A stretch of 11,991 nt of DNA from Candidatus Woesearchaeota archaeon (GCA_019322535.1 JAHWIM010000044.1:1-11991), one strand, 5' to 3'; shown: positions 1 through 5,842, counted from the stretch's first letter. The notes: generated from the sequence alone by a model not told the origin. Numbers and translations: made by a program.

Positions 1-189
1 GCTAGATATTTGACAAGAAACCTTGCAGAAGCAGTCAGATATCTTAGGATGTATGAATCATTATTTCCTGAAGCATCTGCTCAATTGACAGAAGAAGCAA
101 TACCAGATGTAATCATGGATATGATCCTTCTAGAAGTTGAAGAGACATATGATGAATCTAAAGAATTTGAAGAATTTGCTATGGTTTGA
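1..189 (+). CDS. C-terminal part of an unidentified protein (5' end outside the window)
   Basis: The frame is open from base 1 and ends at TGA 187-189, giving the last 62 residues of a protein that begins upstream. The visible part is charged and probably all helical. It has a basic first third (ARYLTRNLAEAVRYLRMYES) and a strongly acidic end rich in Glu and Asp (EVEETYDESKEFEEF). There is no metal-binding motif, membrane segment or recognisable domain. Codon use matches the AT-rich neighbours. A perfect hairpin starts four bases after the stop, so the transcript probably ends here and is separate from the toxin-antitoxin pair downstream. The function is not recognised. Confidence 0.6.
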   Translation, partial: ARYLTRNLAEAVRYLRMYESLFPEASAQLTEEAIPDVIMDMILLEVEETYDESKEFEEFAMV

Positions 190-192
190 TGA

Positions 193-211
193 TTTCTACT
201 GTTAGTAGAAA
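193..211 (+). terminator. Hairpin with T-rich tail after the first gene
   Basis: TTTCTACT (193-200) and AGTAGAAA (204-211) are perfect reverse complements separated by the three-base loop GTT. An A/T-rich stretch with T runs follows at about 218-231. The hairpin lies just after a stop codon and before the next promoter, which fits an intrinsic terminator or a 3'-end processing hairpin. Archaeal termination depends mainly on U-tracts, so the role of the stem is uncertain. Confidence 0.45.
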
Positions 212-243
212 CTGAAAATTTACTTTTTCTTATAATTTAAAAA

Positions 244-282
244 CGAAAAGTTTATATATTAATTGTGTGTATAAGTGTGTAT
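244..282 (+). promoter_or_regulatory. Promoter of the Fic/RHH pair with a tandem repeat at the start site
   Basis: A purine-rich BRE-like stretch (CGAAAAG, 244-250) is followed by the TATA box TTTATATA (251-258). The ATG at 281 lies about 26 bases from the box centre, where archaeal transcription normally starts, so the mRNA is probably leaderless. The 8-base word GTGTGTAT occurs at 265-272 and again at 275-282, ten bases apart. That puts both copies on one face of the helix, directly over the predicted start site, a plausible operator for the RHH protein encoded in the operon. Confidence 0.55.
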
Positions 283-610
283 GTTTTATATAAATGAAAT
301 TATAAACATAAATAAAAAGTTTGCAAACGGAAACATAGTAAATAAAAGCAGTTTAGAATTTGCTTTGTCTGCAATTAAAACAAAAGCATGGATTGACCAA
401 GTTGCATATCTGGTCAGAGCATTGCTCATTGATCATGTTTTTGAAGATGGAAATAAGAGGACAGCTGCTAGTATAATCATTGCTTATTACACTGAATTTG
501 AAATAGGATTTGACCCGCAAAAAATAGTAGAAGCTATAATAAAAATAACATCTAAGAATATTAATAATGTGAGTAAAATCAAGAGGATGATAAAAAATGC
601 TGTCAGGTAA
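281..610 (+). CDS. Fic/Doc-family toxin-like protein
   Basis: This 109-residue protein is about the size of the Doc toxin. The Fic active-site motif HVFEDGNKR lies at residues 52-60, with the catalytic His52, the acidic Asp56 and the anion-binding Gly-Asn. The preceding helices (NGNIVNKSSLEFALSAI) resemble the N-terminal part of Doc-type proteins. Fic enzymes usually transfer AMP to target hydroxyls through an HxFx(D/E)GNGR motif, whereas Doc has a Lys at the second-Gly position and phosphorylates EF-Tu. Here the motif combines Fic-like Asp-Gly-Asn with Doc-like Lys-Arg, so the chemistry cannot be predicted. No inhibitory (S/T)xxxE(G/N) helix is visible. ATG 281 is preferred over GTG 275 because of TATA spacing. 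The gene overlaps the RHH gene by 14 bases, the usual compact arrangement of toxin-antitoxin pairs, although the toxin comes first. Confidence 0.75.
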   Translation: MFYINEIININKKFANGNIVNKSSLEFALSAIKTKAWIDQVAYLVRALLIDHVFEDGNKRTAASIIIAYYTEFEIGFDPQKIVEAIIKITSKNINNVSKIKRMIKNAVR

Positions 611-848
611 AAAATTATTAAAAAATGTAGACTTTGCTATTGCAAAATATCCAGAAGTATTTGATGCTCTAGAAGAATATGACAGAACTCATAGATTAAA
701 GAAGATAAATTATAAAGAAAGAGCTAATTTTACTATTGACAGTAATTTGTTAATGAAATTCAGAAAATACTGCAAAGAACACGGCATGAAGATGTCTTCT
801 AAAATAGAGCAATATATGATAAAAGAGCTTGAAAAACAGGCAAAATAG
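597..848 (+). CDS. Ribbon-helix-helix protein, probable antitoxin of the Fic/Doc-like toxin
   Basis: This 83-residue protein has two parts. Residues 1-42 are helical and basic at the end, the position where an antitoxin usually binds its toxin. Residues 43-78 fit a ribbon-helix-helix DNA-binding fold: a short strand (ANFTIDS), a first helix (NLLMKFRKYCKEHG), a turn, and a second helix (MSSKIEQYMIKELEK). RHH proteins bind DNA as dimers, with the paired strands in the major groove. The start is inside the toxin gene, with a GAGG element at 583-586 about ten bases before the ATG, so translation is coupled to the toxin. Toxin-first order with an RHH antitoxin is less common than the reverse. The antitoxin role is inferred from size, fold and overlap. 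Confidence 0.6.
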   Translation: MLSGKKLLKNVDFAIAKYPEVFDALEEYDRTHRLKKINYKERANFTIDSNLLMKFRKYCKEHGMKMSSKIEQYMIKELEKQAK

Positions 849-870
849 CTGTTTCTTAAACCTTTAAAAA

Positions 871-917
871 CGTAACATTTATATAGTAATCATTACATAC
901 ACATTACAATGGTAATG
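871..917 (+). promoter_or_regulatory. HisRS promoter and probable RHH operator
   Basis: The TATA box TTTATATA (878-885) lies about 27 bases before ATG 909, implying a leaderless transcript. Between the box and the codons of the first Met residues there are four copies of one 5-base half-site. GTAAT (886-890) and ATTAC (892-896) form a perfect palindrome with one central base. CATTAC (902-907) and GTAATG (912-917) form a perfect 6-base inverted repeat with a 4-base spacer. CATTACA at 891 and 902 is also a direct repeat with an 11-base period, placing both copies on one face of the helix. The array overlaps the predicted transcription start and the start codon, so a bound protein should block initiation. 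Confidence 0.65.
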
Positions 918-2345
918 CAAACTATACAAATTAGGCTTACGAAGGGTCTTGTAGAAGAGATAAAAAAGCTTGTAAATAGTGGTATTTACCCTAACAGTTC
1001 TGAATGTGTGCGGGATGCTGTTAGAAGGCTTATTACAGGCTCAGGAGGCAAGATTCAGGTGCCTGAGGATGTAAAAGACCTTCAAAAAAAGGTGTTAAAG
1101 GAAGTCAAAGAACAGCTCCAGAAGGCAACTGGAACAACTGACTTTTACCCGTTAGATTTAGCTATCAGAAATAATGTTTTTAACAGCCTGCGAAAGACAG
1201 TAAATAGGTTTGGCTTTAGAGAGGTTGAGTCACCTGCTTTTGAGTCAGTTGATTTATTAACAAAAAAATCAGGTGAAGAGATTCTTGGGCAGATATTTAC
1301 TTTAGAGCAAAGAGGAGATGAGCAGTTTGGATTAAGGTTTGATTTAACTATTCCAATTACAAGGATGTTTCTTGATGTACAAAAATCACTTCCAAAACCA
1401 GTTAAATGGTTTGGACTTTCTAGAATGTGGAGATATGAAAGACCACAGGCAGGAAGATTGAGAGAATTTTATCAATTATCTGTTGAATTATTTGGATGCG
1501 GAAAGCCGCAAGCAGATGCTGAAATAATTAATCTAGCAATCAATTGCTTGACTGATTTAGGCTTGACAAAAGATGATTTTGTTGTTAAAATTAATAACAG
1601 GAAATTGCTGCAAGGTTTACTTTTAGGGATAGCAAAAGAAGATCAGCTTGAAGCATTAGTAAGGATTATTGATAAGTCAAACAAGATAACTCAAGAAGAA
1701 TTTGAAAGGCAGGTCAAAGCATTAAAAATAGATCCAAGAGAAGTTAAAAAGATTTTGAAGTGCAAAACATTAGAAGATGTTGATAGTCTGAAACTAAATA
1801 AATTAGCAAAGCAAGGATTAGAAGAATTAGGATTTATTCTCGATAAAATTGATAAAAAGTTTGTTAAGTTTGATCTTTCTGTTGCCCGTGGTTTAGCTTA
1901 TTACACTGGAACAGTGTTTGAGATTTTTGATAGAGAAGAGAAGTTTAGATCAATCTGCGGAGGAGGAAGATATGATAGTTTAATTGAGCTTTATGGCGGA
2001 GCTCCAACTCCTGCAACTGGTTTTGGAATGGGCTATGCAACCTTAAGCTTGCTTTTGAGAGAAAAGAACCTGCTTAAAGCTCCTGATTTAAGCGCAGATT
2101 ATTTTGTTGTCATGATTGGGGATGTAGAAAAAGAGGCATTAGAGATTGTTAAAGAATTAAGAAAAAAATACATAGTTGAATATGACATGTCTGGAAGGAA
2201 TATAAAGAATCAATTGGATTATGCTAATTCTAAGAACGCAAAAAAAGTAATATTTGTTGGTGAAGATGAAGTTAAGTCAGGAATGCTTACTGTCAAAGAC
2301 ATGAAAACAGGAAAACAGAGCAAGGTTTCAGTCGATATTCTTTAA
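909..2345 (+). CDS. hisS: Histidyl-tRNA synthetase with N-terminal ribbon-helix-helix domain
   Basis: The enzyme charges tRNA-His with histidine in the cytoplasm. Residues 3-42 form an RHH DNA-binding domain: strand TIQIRL, a first helix from about 12 to 24, the turn IYPNSS, and a second helix from about 31 to 42. A Gly-rich hinge (GSGGK) and a charged helix (about 52-72) lead into HisRS at GTTDFYP (75-81). Class II motif 2 is at about 166-191 (RYERPQAGRLREFYQ), the HisA loop RGLAYYTG with Arg327 is at 327-334, GGGRYD is at 351-356, and motif 3 is at about 366-380. The anticodon-binding domain fills about 392-478, so the enzyme is complete. There is no Met near the HisRS border, and the frame is uninterrupted, so the fusion appears real. 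The YYTG form of the HisA loop is archaeal or eukaryotic in style. Ordinary HisRS has no RHH domain, and self-repression is inferred. Confidence 0.93.
   Translation: MVMQTIQIRLTKGLVEEIKKLVNSGIYPNSSECVRDAVRRLITGSGGKIQVPEDVKDLQKKVLKEVKEQLQKATGTTDFYPLDLAIRNNVFNSLRKTVNRFGFREVESPAFESVDLLTKKSGEEILGQIFTLEQRGDEQFGLRFDLTIPITRMFLDVQKSLPKPVKWFGLSRMWRYERPQAGRLREFYQLSVELFGCGKPQADAEIINLAINCLTDLGLTKDDFVVKINNRKLLQGLLLGIAKEDQLEALVRIIDKSNKITQEEFERQVKALKIDPREVKKILKCKTLEDVDSLKLNKLAKQGLEELGFILDKIDKKFVKFDLSVARGLAYYTGTVFEIFDREEKFRSICGGGRYDSLIELYGGAPTPATGFGMGYATLSLLLREKNLLKAPDLSADYFVVMIGDVEKEALEIVKELRKKYIVEYDMSGRNIKNQLDYANSKNAKKVIFVGEDEVKSGMLTVKDMKTGKQSKVSVDIL
1043..1061 (+). promoter_or_regulatory. Possible internal ribosome binding site and GTG start within hisS
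   Basis: A perfect AGGAGG (1043-1048) lies ten bases before the in-frame GTG 1059-1061 (Val51). Starting there would give HisRS lacking the RHH domain but keeping the linker helix and the whole enzyme. The same bases encode the Gly-rich hinge (GGC TCA GGA GGC), so the match may be a by-product of the protein sequence. The spacing is at the long end of the usual range. Confidence 0.25.
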
Positions 2346-2357
2346 AATTCCATTAGA

Positions 2358-2398
2358 TTTATATATAACATATAATCTATATACTTTTTTGTGGAGGG
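2358..2398 (+). promoter_or_regulatory. Promoter and Shine-Dalgarno site of the acidic helical protein
   Basis: The TATA box TTTATATATA (2358-2367) lies immediately after the hisS stop. Initiation about 25 bases later gives a leader of roughly 18-20 bases that contains a strong GGAGGG (2393-2398) eight bases before ATG 2406. This gene is therefore translated from a leadered mRNA, unlike most neighbours, which look leaderless. It should be transcribed separately from hisS. Confidence 0.6.
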
Positions 2399-2405
2399 AT
2401 TTTAA

Positions 2406-2915
2406 ATGAGCGGTTATAATGGAAATCAAGAACCAACAGAAGAAGAAAAGCGTGAACAAAAACTTGAAAGACAAGCAGACGCTATTCTAGCTCAGTCTCA
2501 AGATCCTATGGCTTTGGAACAAGCAAGAGTCTTGGAGGAAGCAAGAGCAATTATAGATAATTATGATAGTCTAGATAGAGTAGCTAAAATATTGTATGAA
2601 AGTGAAGAAGCAAGAACAGCAGCAGAAAAAGTAATAAATTCTAACCCATTTTATTCAGAAATATTTACTGTAGATAGGTTTCTTACTATTGCTATGGGTT
2701 TTGCAGTTTCTTGCACATACAGCATTAGTTATCAAATAAAAACATTAGATGAAGCATTTGCAGTTGCTGATCTAAAAGAAGGTAATTTTTCAAAAGCATT
2801 TGCAGAACAAAGAAGATTAAAAGCTATGACAGAAATGGAAGAACTTGCTGAAAATGGAGACCTACATCTTTTTGAATATGCTTTGGGTGAAGGAACAGAC
2901 CCTACTGTTCAATAA
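2406..2915 (+). CDS. Uncharacterised acidic, helix-rich protein
   Basis: This 169-residue protein has no recognised domain. Residues 10-75 are very rich in Glu, Lys, Gln, Arg and Ala (for example EEEKREQKLERQADAILA), suggesting long helices or a coiled coil. Residues 92-108 (FLTIAMGFAVSCTYSIS) are moderately hydrophobic but polar for a membrane helix, so they more likely form a buried core helix. The last 40 residues are again charged and helical. There is no signal peptide and no metal motif. The gene has its own promoter and a strong Shine-Dalgarno site, which suggests good expression. It ends inside methionine aminopeptidase on the other strand, with a 7-base overlap of gene ends. The function is unknown. 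Confidence 0.75.
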   Translation: MSGYNGNQEPTEEEKREQKLERQADAILAQSQDPMALEQARVLEEARAIIDNYDSLDRVAKILYESEEARTAAEKVINSNPFYSEIFTVDRFLTIAMGFAVSCTYSISYQIKTLDEAFAVADLKEGNFSKAFAEQRRLKAMTEMEELAENGDLHLFEYALGEGTDPTVQ

Positions 2916-3802
2916 ATCTTTGTCAGAATAATTGGTTTTTCTTTTACTATTATTGTATGCTCTGCTTGAGAGACTAAGCCATGGTCTTTGTCAACCAAAG
3001 GAGGATATTCTCTCAGAATTTCTAATGCTTTTAGTTCTCTTAAAGCAAAATTAACTTTTGGTGGTGAGAATTTTTTTGTCAGCCATCTTGTGCAGAAAGG
3101 CAAGCCGTTGTATTTTTCTAATTCTTTTAATATTTGTCTTGTGAAAATATTTCTTACTGGCTTTTTCCCTGATAATTGGAAAACAGTTGCATTGCCTGAT
3201 TCATAAATAATTCCTGCTCCTTTGCTTGCAAATGGCTCAATTGCAATCAGTTGGTTTTCTTTTAATTCTGTTTCATTTCCATTATCAAAATTTGGTATTG
3301 AAGGAGGAGAATGGATATTGTATTGATCTAAGCCGTGTCCAGACAGATTTCTTACTGGCGAGAATCCATATTTTGTTATTGTTTCATGGATAACTTTTCC
3401 AATTTCATTTAGTTTTGTTCCTGGTTTAATTATTTTGATTGCATTGTTCAATGCTTGTCTTGATGCTTTTATTAATTCTTCATTTTTTCCTGATAAATCA
3501 ACTGTTGCTGCTGTATCTCCACCAATGTAACCATCAATATGAACACCGATGTCTAATGAGCATAACTGGTCTTTTAGAACTGTTTTATCATCCTGGTCTG
3601 GACAGAAGTGAGCAGCACAATCATTCATACTAATTTGAGGCGGAAATGCCATCTCTCCACCTAACTGTTTTATCTTTTCTTCTATTTTTTCAGTTATTTC
3701 TAGCAAAGAAGCTCCTACTTTGACTAGAGATTTTCCATATTCTAATGCCTGAGCAGCAATATTTCCTGCTTTTTTTAATTTAGATAATGTTTCTTCATTC
3801 AT
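2909..3802 (-). CDS. map: Methionine aminopeptidase, type II (archaeal)
   Basis: The enzyme removes the initiator methionine from new proteins. It is 297 residues long, typical of archaeal type II enzymes, and has the pita-bread fold with the type II helical insert near residues 218-270. The five metal ligands are visible: Asp84 and Asp96 (LDIGVHIDGYIGGDTAA), His156 (LSGHGLD), Glu189 (AIEPFAS) and Glu281 (SQAEHTI). The active-site His65 (CAAHFCP) and His164 (NIHSPPS) are also present. The first two Asp ligands are 12 residues apart rather than the usual 11, because of an extra Gly. The start ATG is 25-26 bases after a TATA box, so the mRNA should be leaderless. The gene is divergent from the dehydratase-like gene and converges with the acidic helical gene. 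Confidence 0.95.
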   Translation of the reverse strand: MNEETLSKLKKAGNIAAQALEYGKSLVKVGASLLEITEKIEEKIKQLGGEMAFPPQISMNDCAAHFCPDQDDKTVLKDQLCSLDIGVHIDGYIGGDTAATVDLSGKNEELIKASRQALNNAIKIIKPGTKLNEIGKVIHETITKYGFSPVRNLSGHGLDQYNIHSPPSIPNFDNGNETELKENQLIAIEPFASKGAGIIYESGNATVFQLSGKKPVRNIFTRQILKELEKYNGLPFCTRWLTKKFSPPKVNFALRELKALEILREYPPLVDKDHGLVSQAEHTIIVKEKPIILTKIY

Positions 3803-3822
3803 ATTCCATCAAAATTAATTCA

Positions 3823-3845
3823 ATTTTATAAACCTTTTTATAAAA
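3823..3845. promoter_or_regulatory. Back-to-back divergent TATA boxes
   Basis: Only 61 bases separate the two divergent start codons. Reading minus, CTTTTT-complement and a TTTATAAAAT box (3832-3823) point to methionine aminopeptidase, about 25 bases before its ATG at 3802. Reading plus, TTTTATAAAA (3836-3845) points to the gene starting at 3864, about 24 bases away. The two boxes nearly abut, so factors bound at one could hinder the other. Both mRNAs should be leaderless. Confidence 0.6.
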
Positions 3846-3863
3846 CTCATTTATGATATCCTT

Positions 3864-4427
3864 ATGGTAGGAGAATTTATGTGGGCAAGTGAGGATGACC
3901 CTGAAAAACTAAAAGGAGAATGGATTTTAGTTTCTCTAGAAGAAGATACATGCACTGACAGAGCTTGCAGATATTTTGCAGAAAGAGGATTTGAACAAAA
4001 TCCAAGAATGTTGTATGTGCCTACATTTAAACAAGGAGTAGAAGAAGCAAAAAAAGAGGATTCTAGAATATTAGTTGTTCCAATGAAGCATCCTGTACAT
4101 AAGAGTCTTTATTATGATCCTAATTGGAGATGGGATGATTTGAGAGTATTTCTTTTAGGCAATCCTCCTTTGCATTTAGCTAGCAGAGATGGTAGCTTAG
4201 GAAATAGGAGATGTGCTACTTTGCCTACGCTAGAGGATGTTTTTGATATTGACGTAGATTTTGTATGTGCTGACAATACTCAACACGCAGCTAGAATGGT
4301 TTCTTCAGGTGATTGTGATTGCTGTATAACAAATCAAACAGGAAAAGAAAAATATAAGTTAGTTCCAATAGAAACAAAACATTTGGTTATGGCATGGGTT
4401 CCTTATTTATATGAGGGGAATAATTAA
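3864..4427 (+). CDS. Prephenate dehydratase/BacA-like fold protein
   Basis: This 187-residue protein resembles the catalytic domain of the prephenate dehydratase family, and most of all the BacA-type prephenate decarboxylases. The supporting features run in family order. An N-terminal strand and loop (ILVSLEEDTCTDRACRYF) sits where the family has LGPxGTxSxxAA. Next is a VP-containing segment (ILVVPMKHPVH, about 69-79), then LYYDPNWRW and PPLHLASR. The C-terminal half holds NTQHAARMVSSGDCDCCITN (138-157), followed by KYKL and HLVMAWVPYL. The usual acidic, Thr-rich loop is altered, and no ACT regulatory domain follows. Catalysis on prephenate is therefore doubtful, and no other aromatic or bacilysin-type gene lies nearby. 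It may instead bind a small ligand. The assignment rests on pattern recognition by eye. Confidence 0.5.
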   Translation: MVGEFMWASEDDPEKLKGEWILVSLEEDTCTDRACRYFAERGFEQNPRMLYVPTFKQGVEEAKKEDSRILVVPMKHPVHKSLYYDPNWRWDDLRVFLLGNPPLHLASRDGSLGNRRCATLPTLEDVFDIDVDFVCADNTQHAARMVSSGDCDCCITNQTGKEKYKLVPIETKHLVMAWVPYLYEGNN

Positions 4428-4433
4428 TATATT

Positions 4434-4937
4434 TTAATAAATAATTCCAACAACAACTCCTTTTATCTGTTCAAATCTGATTCTTTCTGGATCATTGTAG
4501 ATGTTGTTGTCGCCTTTTGCAACAAAATATAATCCATCTCTGTCTTCATTTATGTTAACAATCCTGTGGATTATTGTTGTGCCTGTGATTCTTGATTTAT
4601 AAGAAATAATATCTCCTACCTGCAAATCAGATGGGTCTTGTGGAGTAATTTCTAATGTGTTGCTGTTGATGTCAAACAAAGGATCCATTGAATTTGTATC
4701 TGTAAACTTAGCCCATGTTGCGTTTTTTAGGTTTATTACTATCCTATCTCTAAGAATATGAACCTGGCTTTCTGCAATCCAGTCACTTGGAGAAATTCTT
4801 TCAGGTGTTCTGAAAACAGAAGTCGGCTGCTGAGTTTCATCAGCAACTGTTAAAGGAATAGTATTGCTGACTATTAATCCAAGTAAGAAAGACAGTGATA
4901 TCAGCATTATTGAGTATTCAACGATGTTTTTGCTCAT
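4434..4937 (-). CDS. Signal peptidase I, archaeal Ser/His type (peptidase S26)
   Basis: The enzyme would cut signal peptides from exported proteins at the outer face of the membrane. It is 167 residues long. One N-terminal membrane helix spans about residues 8-26 and the rest lies outside. Catalytic Ser83 is in NSMDPLF, followed by the Box C-like VGDIISY (107-113). His124 in IIHRIV takes the place of the Lys of bacterial enzymes, as in archaeal and eukaryotic Sec11. Asp143 is in AKGDNN, with Asp149 as an alternative acidic partner. No C-terminal membrane helix is present. A GGAGG lies four bases before the ATG. The stretch between membrane helix and Ser83 is longer than in minimal Sec11 proteins, so the substrate could differ from general secretory proteins. 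Confidence 0.82.
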   Translation of the reverse strand: MSKNIVEYSIMLISLSFLLGLIVSNTIPLTVADETQQPTSVFRTPERISPSDWIAESQVHILRDRIVINLKNATWAKFTDTNSMDPLFDINSNTLEITPQDPSDLQVGDIISYKSRITGTTIIHRIVNINEDRDGLYFVAKGDNNIYNDPERIRFEQIKGVVVGIIY

Positions 4938-4941
4938 GTTG

Positions 4942-4983
4942 CCTCCCTTCTTTAACTGAGATTAATTGAGGCTCTTTATAAAG
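4942..4983 (-). promoter_or_regulatory. Promoter and ribosome binding site of the signal peptidase
   Basis: On the minus strand the TATA box CTTTATAAAG (4983-4974) is followed by GGAGG (4946-4942) and ATG at 4937. Transcription starting about 25 bases after the box would leave a leader of about 15-18 bases carrying the Shine-Dalgarno site. This is one of the few leadered genes in the window. Confidence 0.5.
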
Positions 4984-5033
4984 CTGTTGGTTTTTTAGTA
5001 CTAGTTGGTAGTATAAAAGGATATGATTAATTA

Positions 5034-5041
5034 TTTATATC
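5034..5041 (+). promoter_or_regulatory. TATA box of the CYTH gene
   Basis: TTTATATC is centred about 25 bases before ATG 5062, implying a leaderless mRNA that starts at the ATG. An earlier ATG at 5048 is out of frame and upstream of the predicted start site, so it is not used. Confidence 0.5.
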
Positions 5042-5061
5042 ATTACTATGTTTAGTTCTTT

Positions 5062-5625
5062 ATGGCAAAAGAAATTGAGATTAAATTTAAGCTTGATGAA
5101 GATAGTTTTTTGAAAATAAAGGAAAAGATTAAGAAAATTTCTAAATTTGTTAAGATATCTAAACAAAAAGATGAGTATTTTACTCCTTCTCATAGGAATT
5201 TTATGGCAGTTAAATATCCTTTTGAATGGTTAAGCATTAGAGAAAGAGGCAGCAAGACAATATTAAACTATAAACATTTTTACCCAGAGAATGTTAAAGA
5301 ATTTACTCACTGTGATGAAGTTGAGCATGAAGTTGGAGATGCTGCACAATTAAAGAAGATATTTTCTGCTCTTGATTTTAAGAGCTTGGTTATAGTTGAA
5401 AAAGAAAGAGAGGTTTATAATTATAATGATTTTGAGATTGGAATGGATACTGTTAAAGAAGCTGGTCATTTCATTGAAATTGAAGCAAAAAAAGATTTTG
5501 GAAGTGTAGAAAAAACAAGAGAAAAATTGTTTGAATTTGCTAAATCATTAGATATTGATATTTCTAAAGCAGACAATAGAGGTTATCCTTACATCTTGAT
5601 GAAGATTAAAGGATTGATTAAATAA
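5062..5625 (+). CDS. CYTH-domain protein (CyaB/thiamine triphosphatase superfamily)
   Basis: The protein is 187 residues, the normal size of a single CYTH domain that forms a triphosphate tunnel. The signature ExExK is EIEIK at residues 4-8. Further tunnel residues are visible: Arg and Lys in LSIRERGSKTILNYKH, paired acids in CDEVEHEV, Lys-Arg in VEKEREVYNY, and the metal-binding FIEIEAK near residue 137. CYTH enzymes act on triphosphate compounds: class IV adenylate cyclases, thiamine triphosphatases and inorganic triphosphatases. In archaea the commonly annotated CyaB name does not prove cyclic AMP synthesis, and a triphosphatase or nucleotide-binding role is equally possible. It appears to be a single-gene transcript, with no functionally linked neighbour. 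Confidence 0.85.
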   Translation: MAKEIEIKFKLDEDSFLKIKEKIKKISKFVKISKQKDEYFTPSHRNFMAVKYPFEWLSIRERGSKTILNYKHFYPENVKEFTHCDEVEHEVGDAAQLKKIFSALDFKSLVIVEKEREVYNYNDFEIGMDTVKEAGHFIEIEAKKDFGSVEKTREKLFEFAKSLDIDISKADNRGYPYILMKIKGLIK

Positions 5626-5842
5626 TTATTTCCACTTTCTATAAGGGCATTTTAGAAGAATACAATGAAGATGATGAAACCATAATCTTAATTTGATCTT
5701 ATGAGTATGGCAAGGCTCGCCTTTTATTTTCTTTTTCCATGGAAATCTGTGAAACAATGTATGTGGTGGACAGCATTTCATGAAACAAAAGAGAAACAGG
5801 TCTTTTATAAATTTTTTGCAGAATTATATAATTTCACGAAGC
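5626..5842. other. Apparently non-coding stretch before the kinase-like gene
   Basis: The gap between the CYTH stop and the next promoter holds no convincing gene. The stretch from 5701 is open and in frame with the gene at 5890. However, its translation is dominated by Trp, Phe, Tyr and Lys (MSMARLAFYFLFPWKSVKQC at the start), unlike the downstream protein, and a good TATA box lies inside it. It could hide an untranslated RNA, but no clear box or stable fold is visible. Confidence 0.4.

Noticed and set aside
275..280. GTG 275 as start of the Fic-like protein, GTG 7285 for the pseudouridine synthase, TTG 10054 for the EF-hand gene
   Set aside because: In each case an ATG lies a few codons downstream. 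It fits the TATA distance better or gives the usual family N-terminus.
886..917. ATTAC repeats as a CRISPR fragment or mobile-element end
   Set aside because: The repeats are only 5-7 bases with tiny irregular spacers and sit exactly on a promoter. No transposase or cas gene is nearby.
909..1131. RHH-HisRS fusion as a frameshift or assembly artefact
   Set aside because: The frame is continuous with host-like codon use. There is no stop or Met at the junction, and a flexible hinge plus helix joins the domains. The promoter fits the RHH start.
3439..3633. Open frame opposite methionine aminopeptidase, with others at 2988-3206, 7542-7775, 8943-9152 and 11082-11347
   Set aside because: These lie wholly within well-supported genes on the other strand and encode low-complexity or unlikely proteins.
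5671..5760. Possible C/D box small RNA starting with ATGATGA
   Set aside because: No D box CTGA or internal C'/D' pair follows at proper spacing, and no flanking terminal stem is seen.
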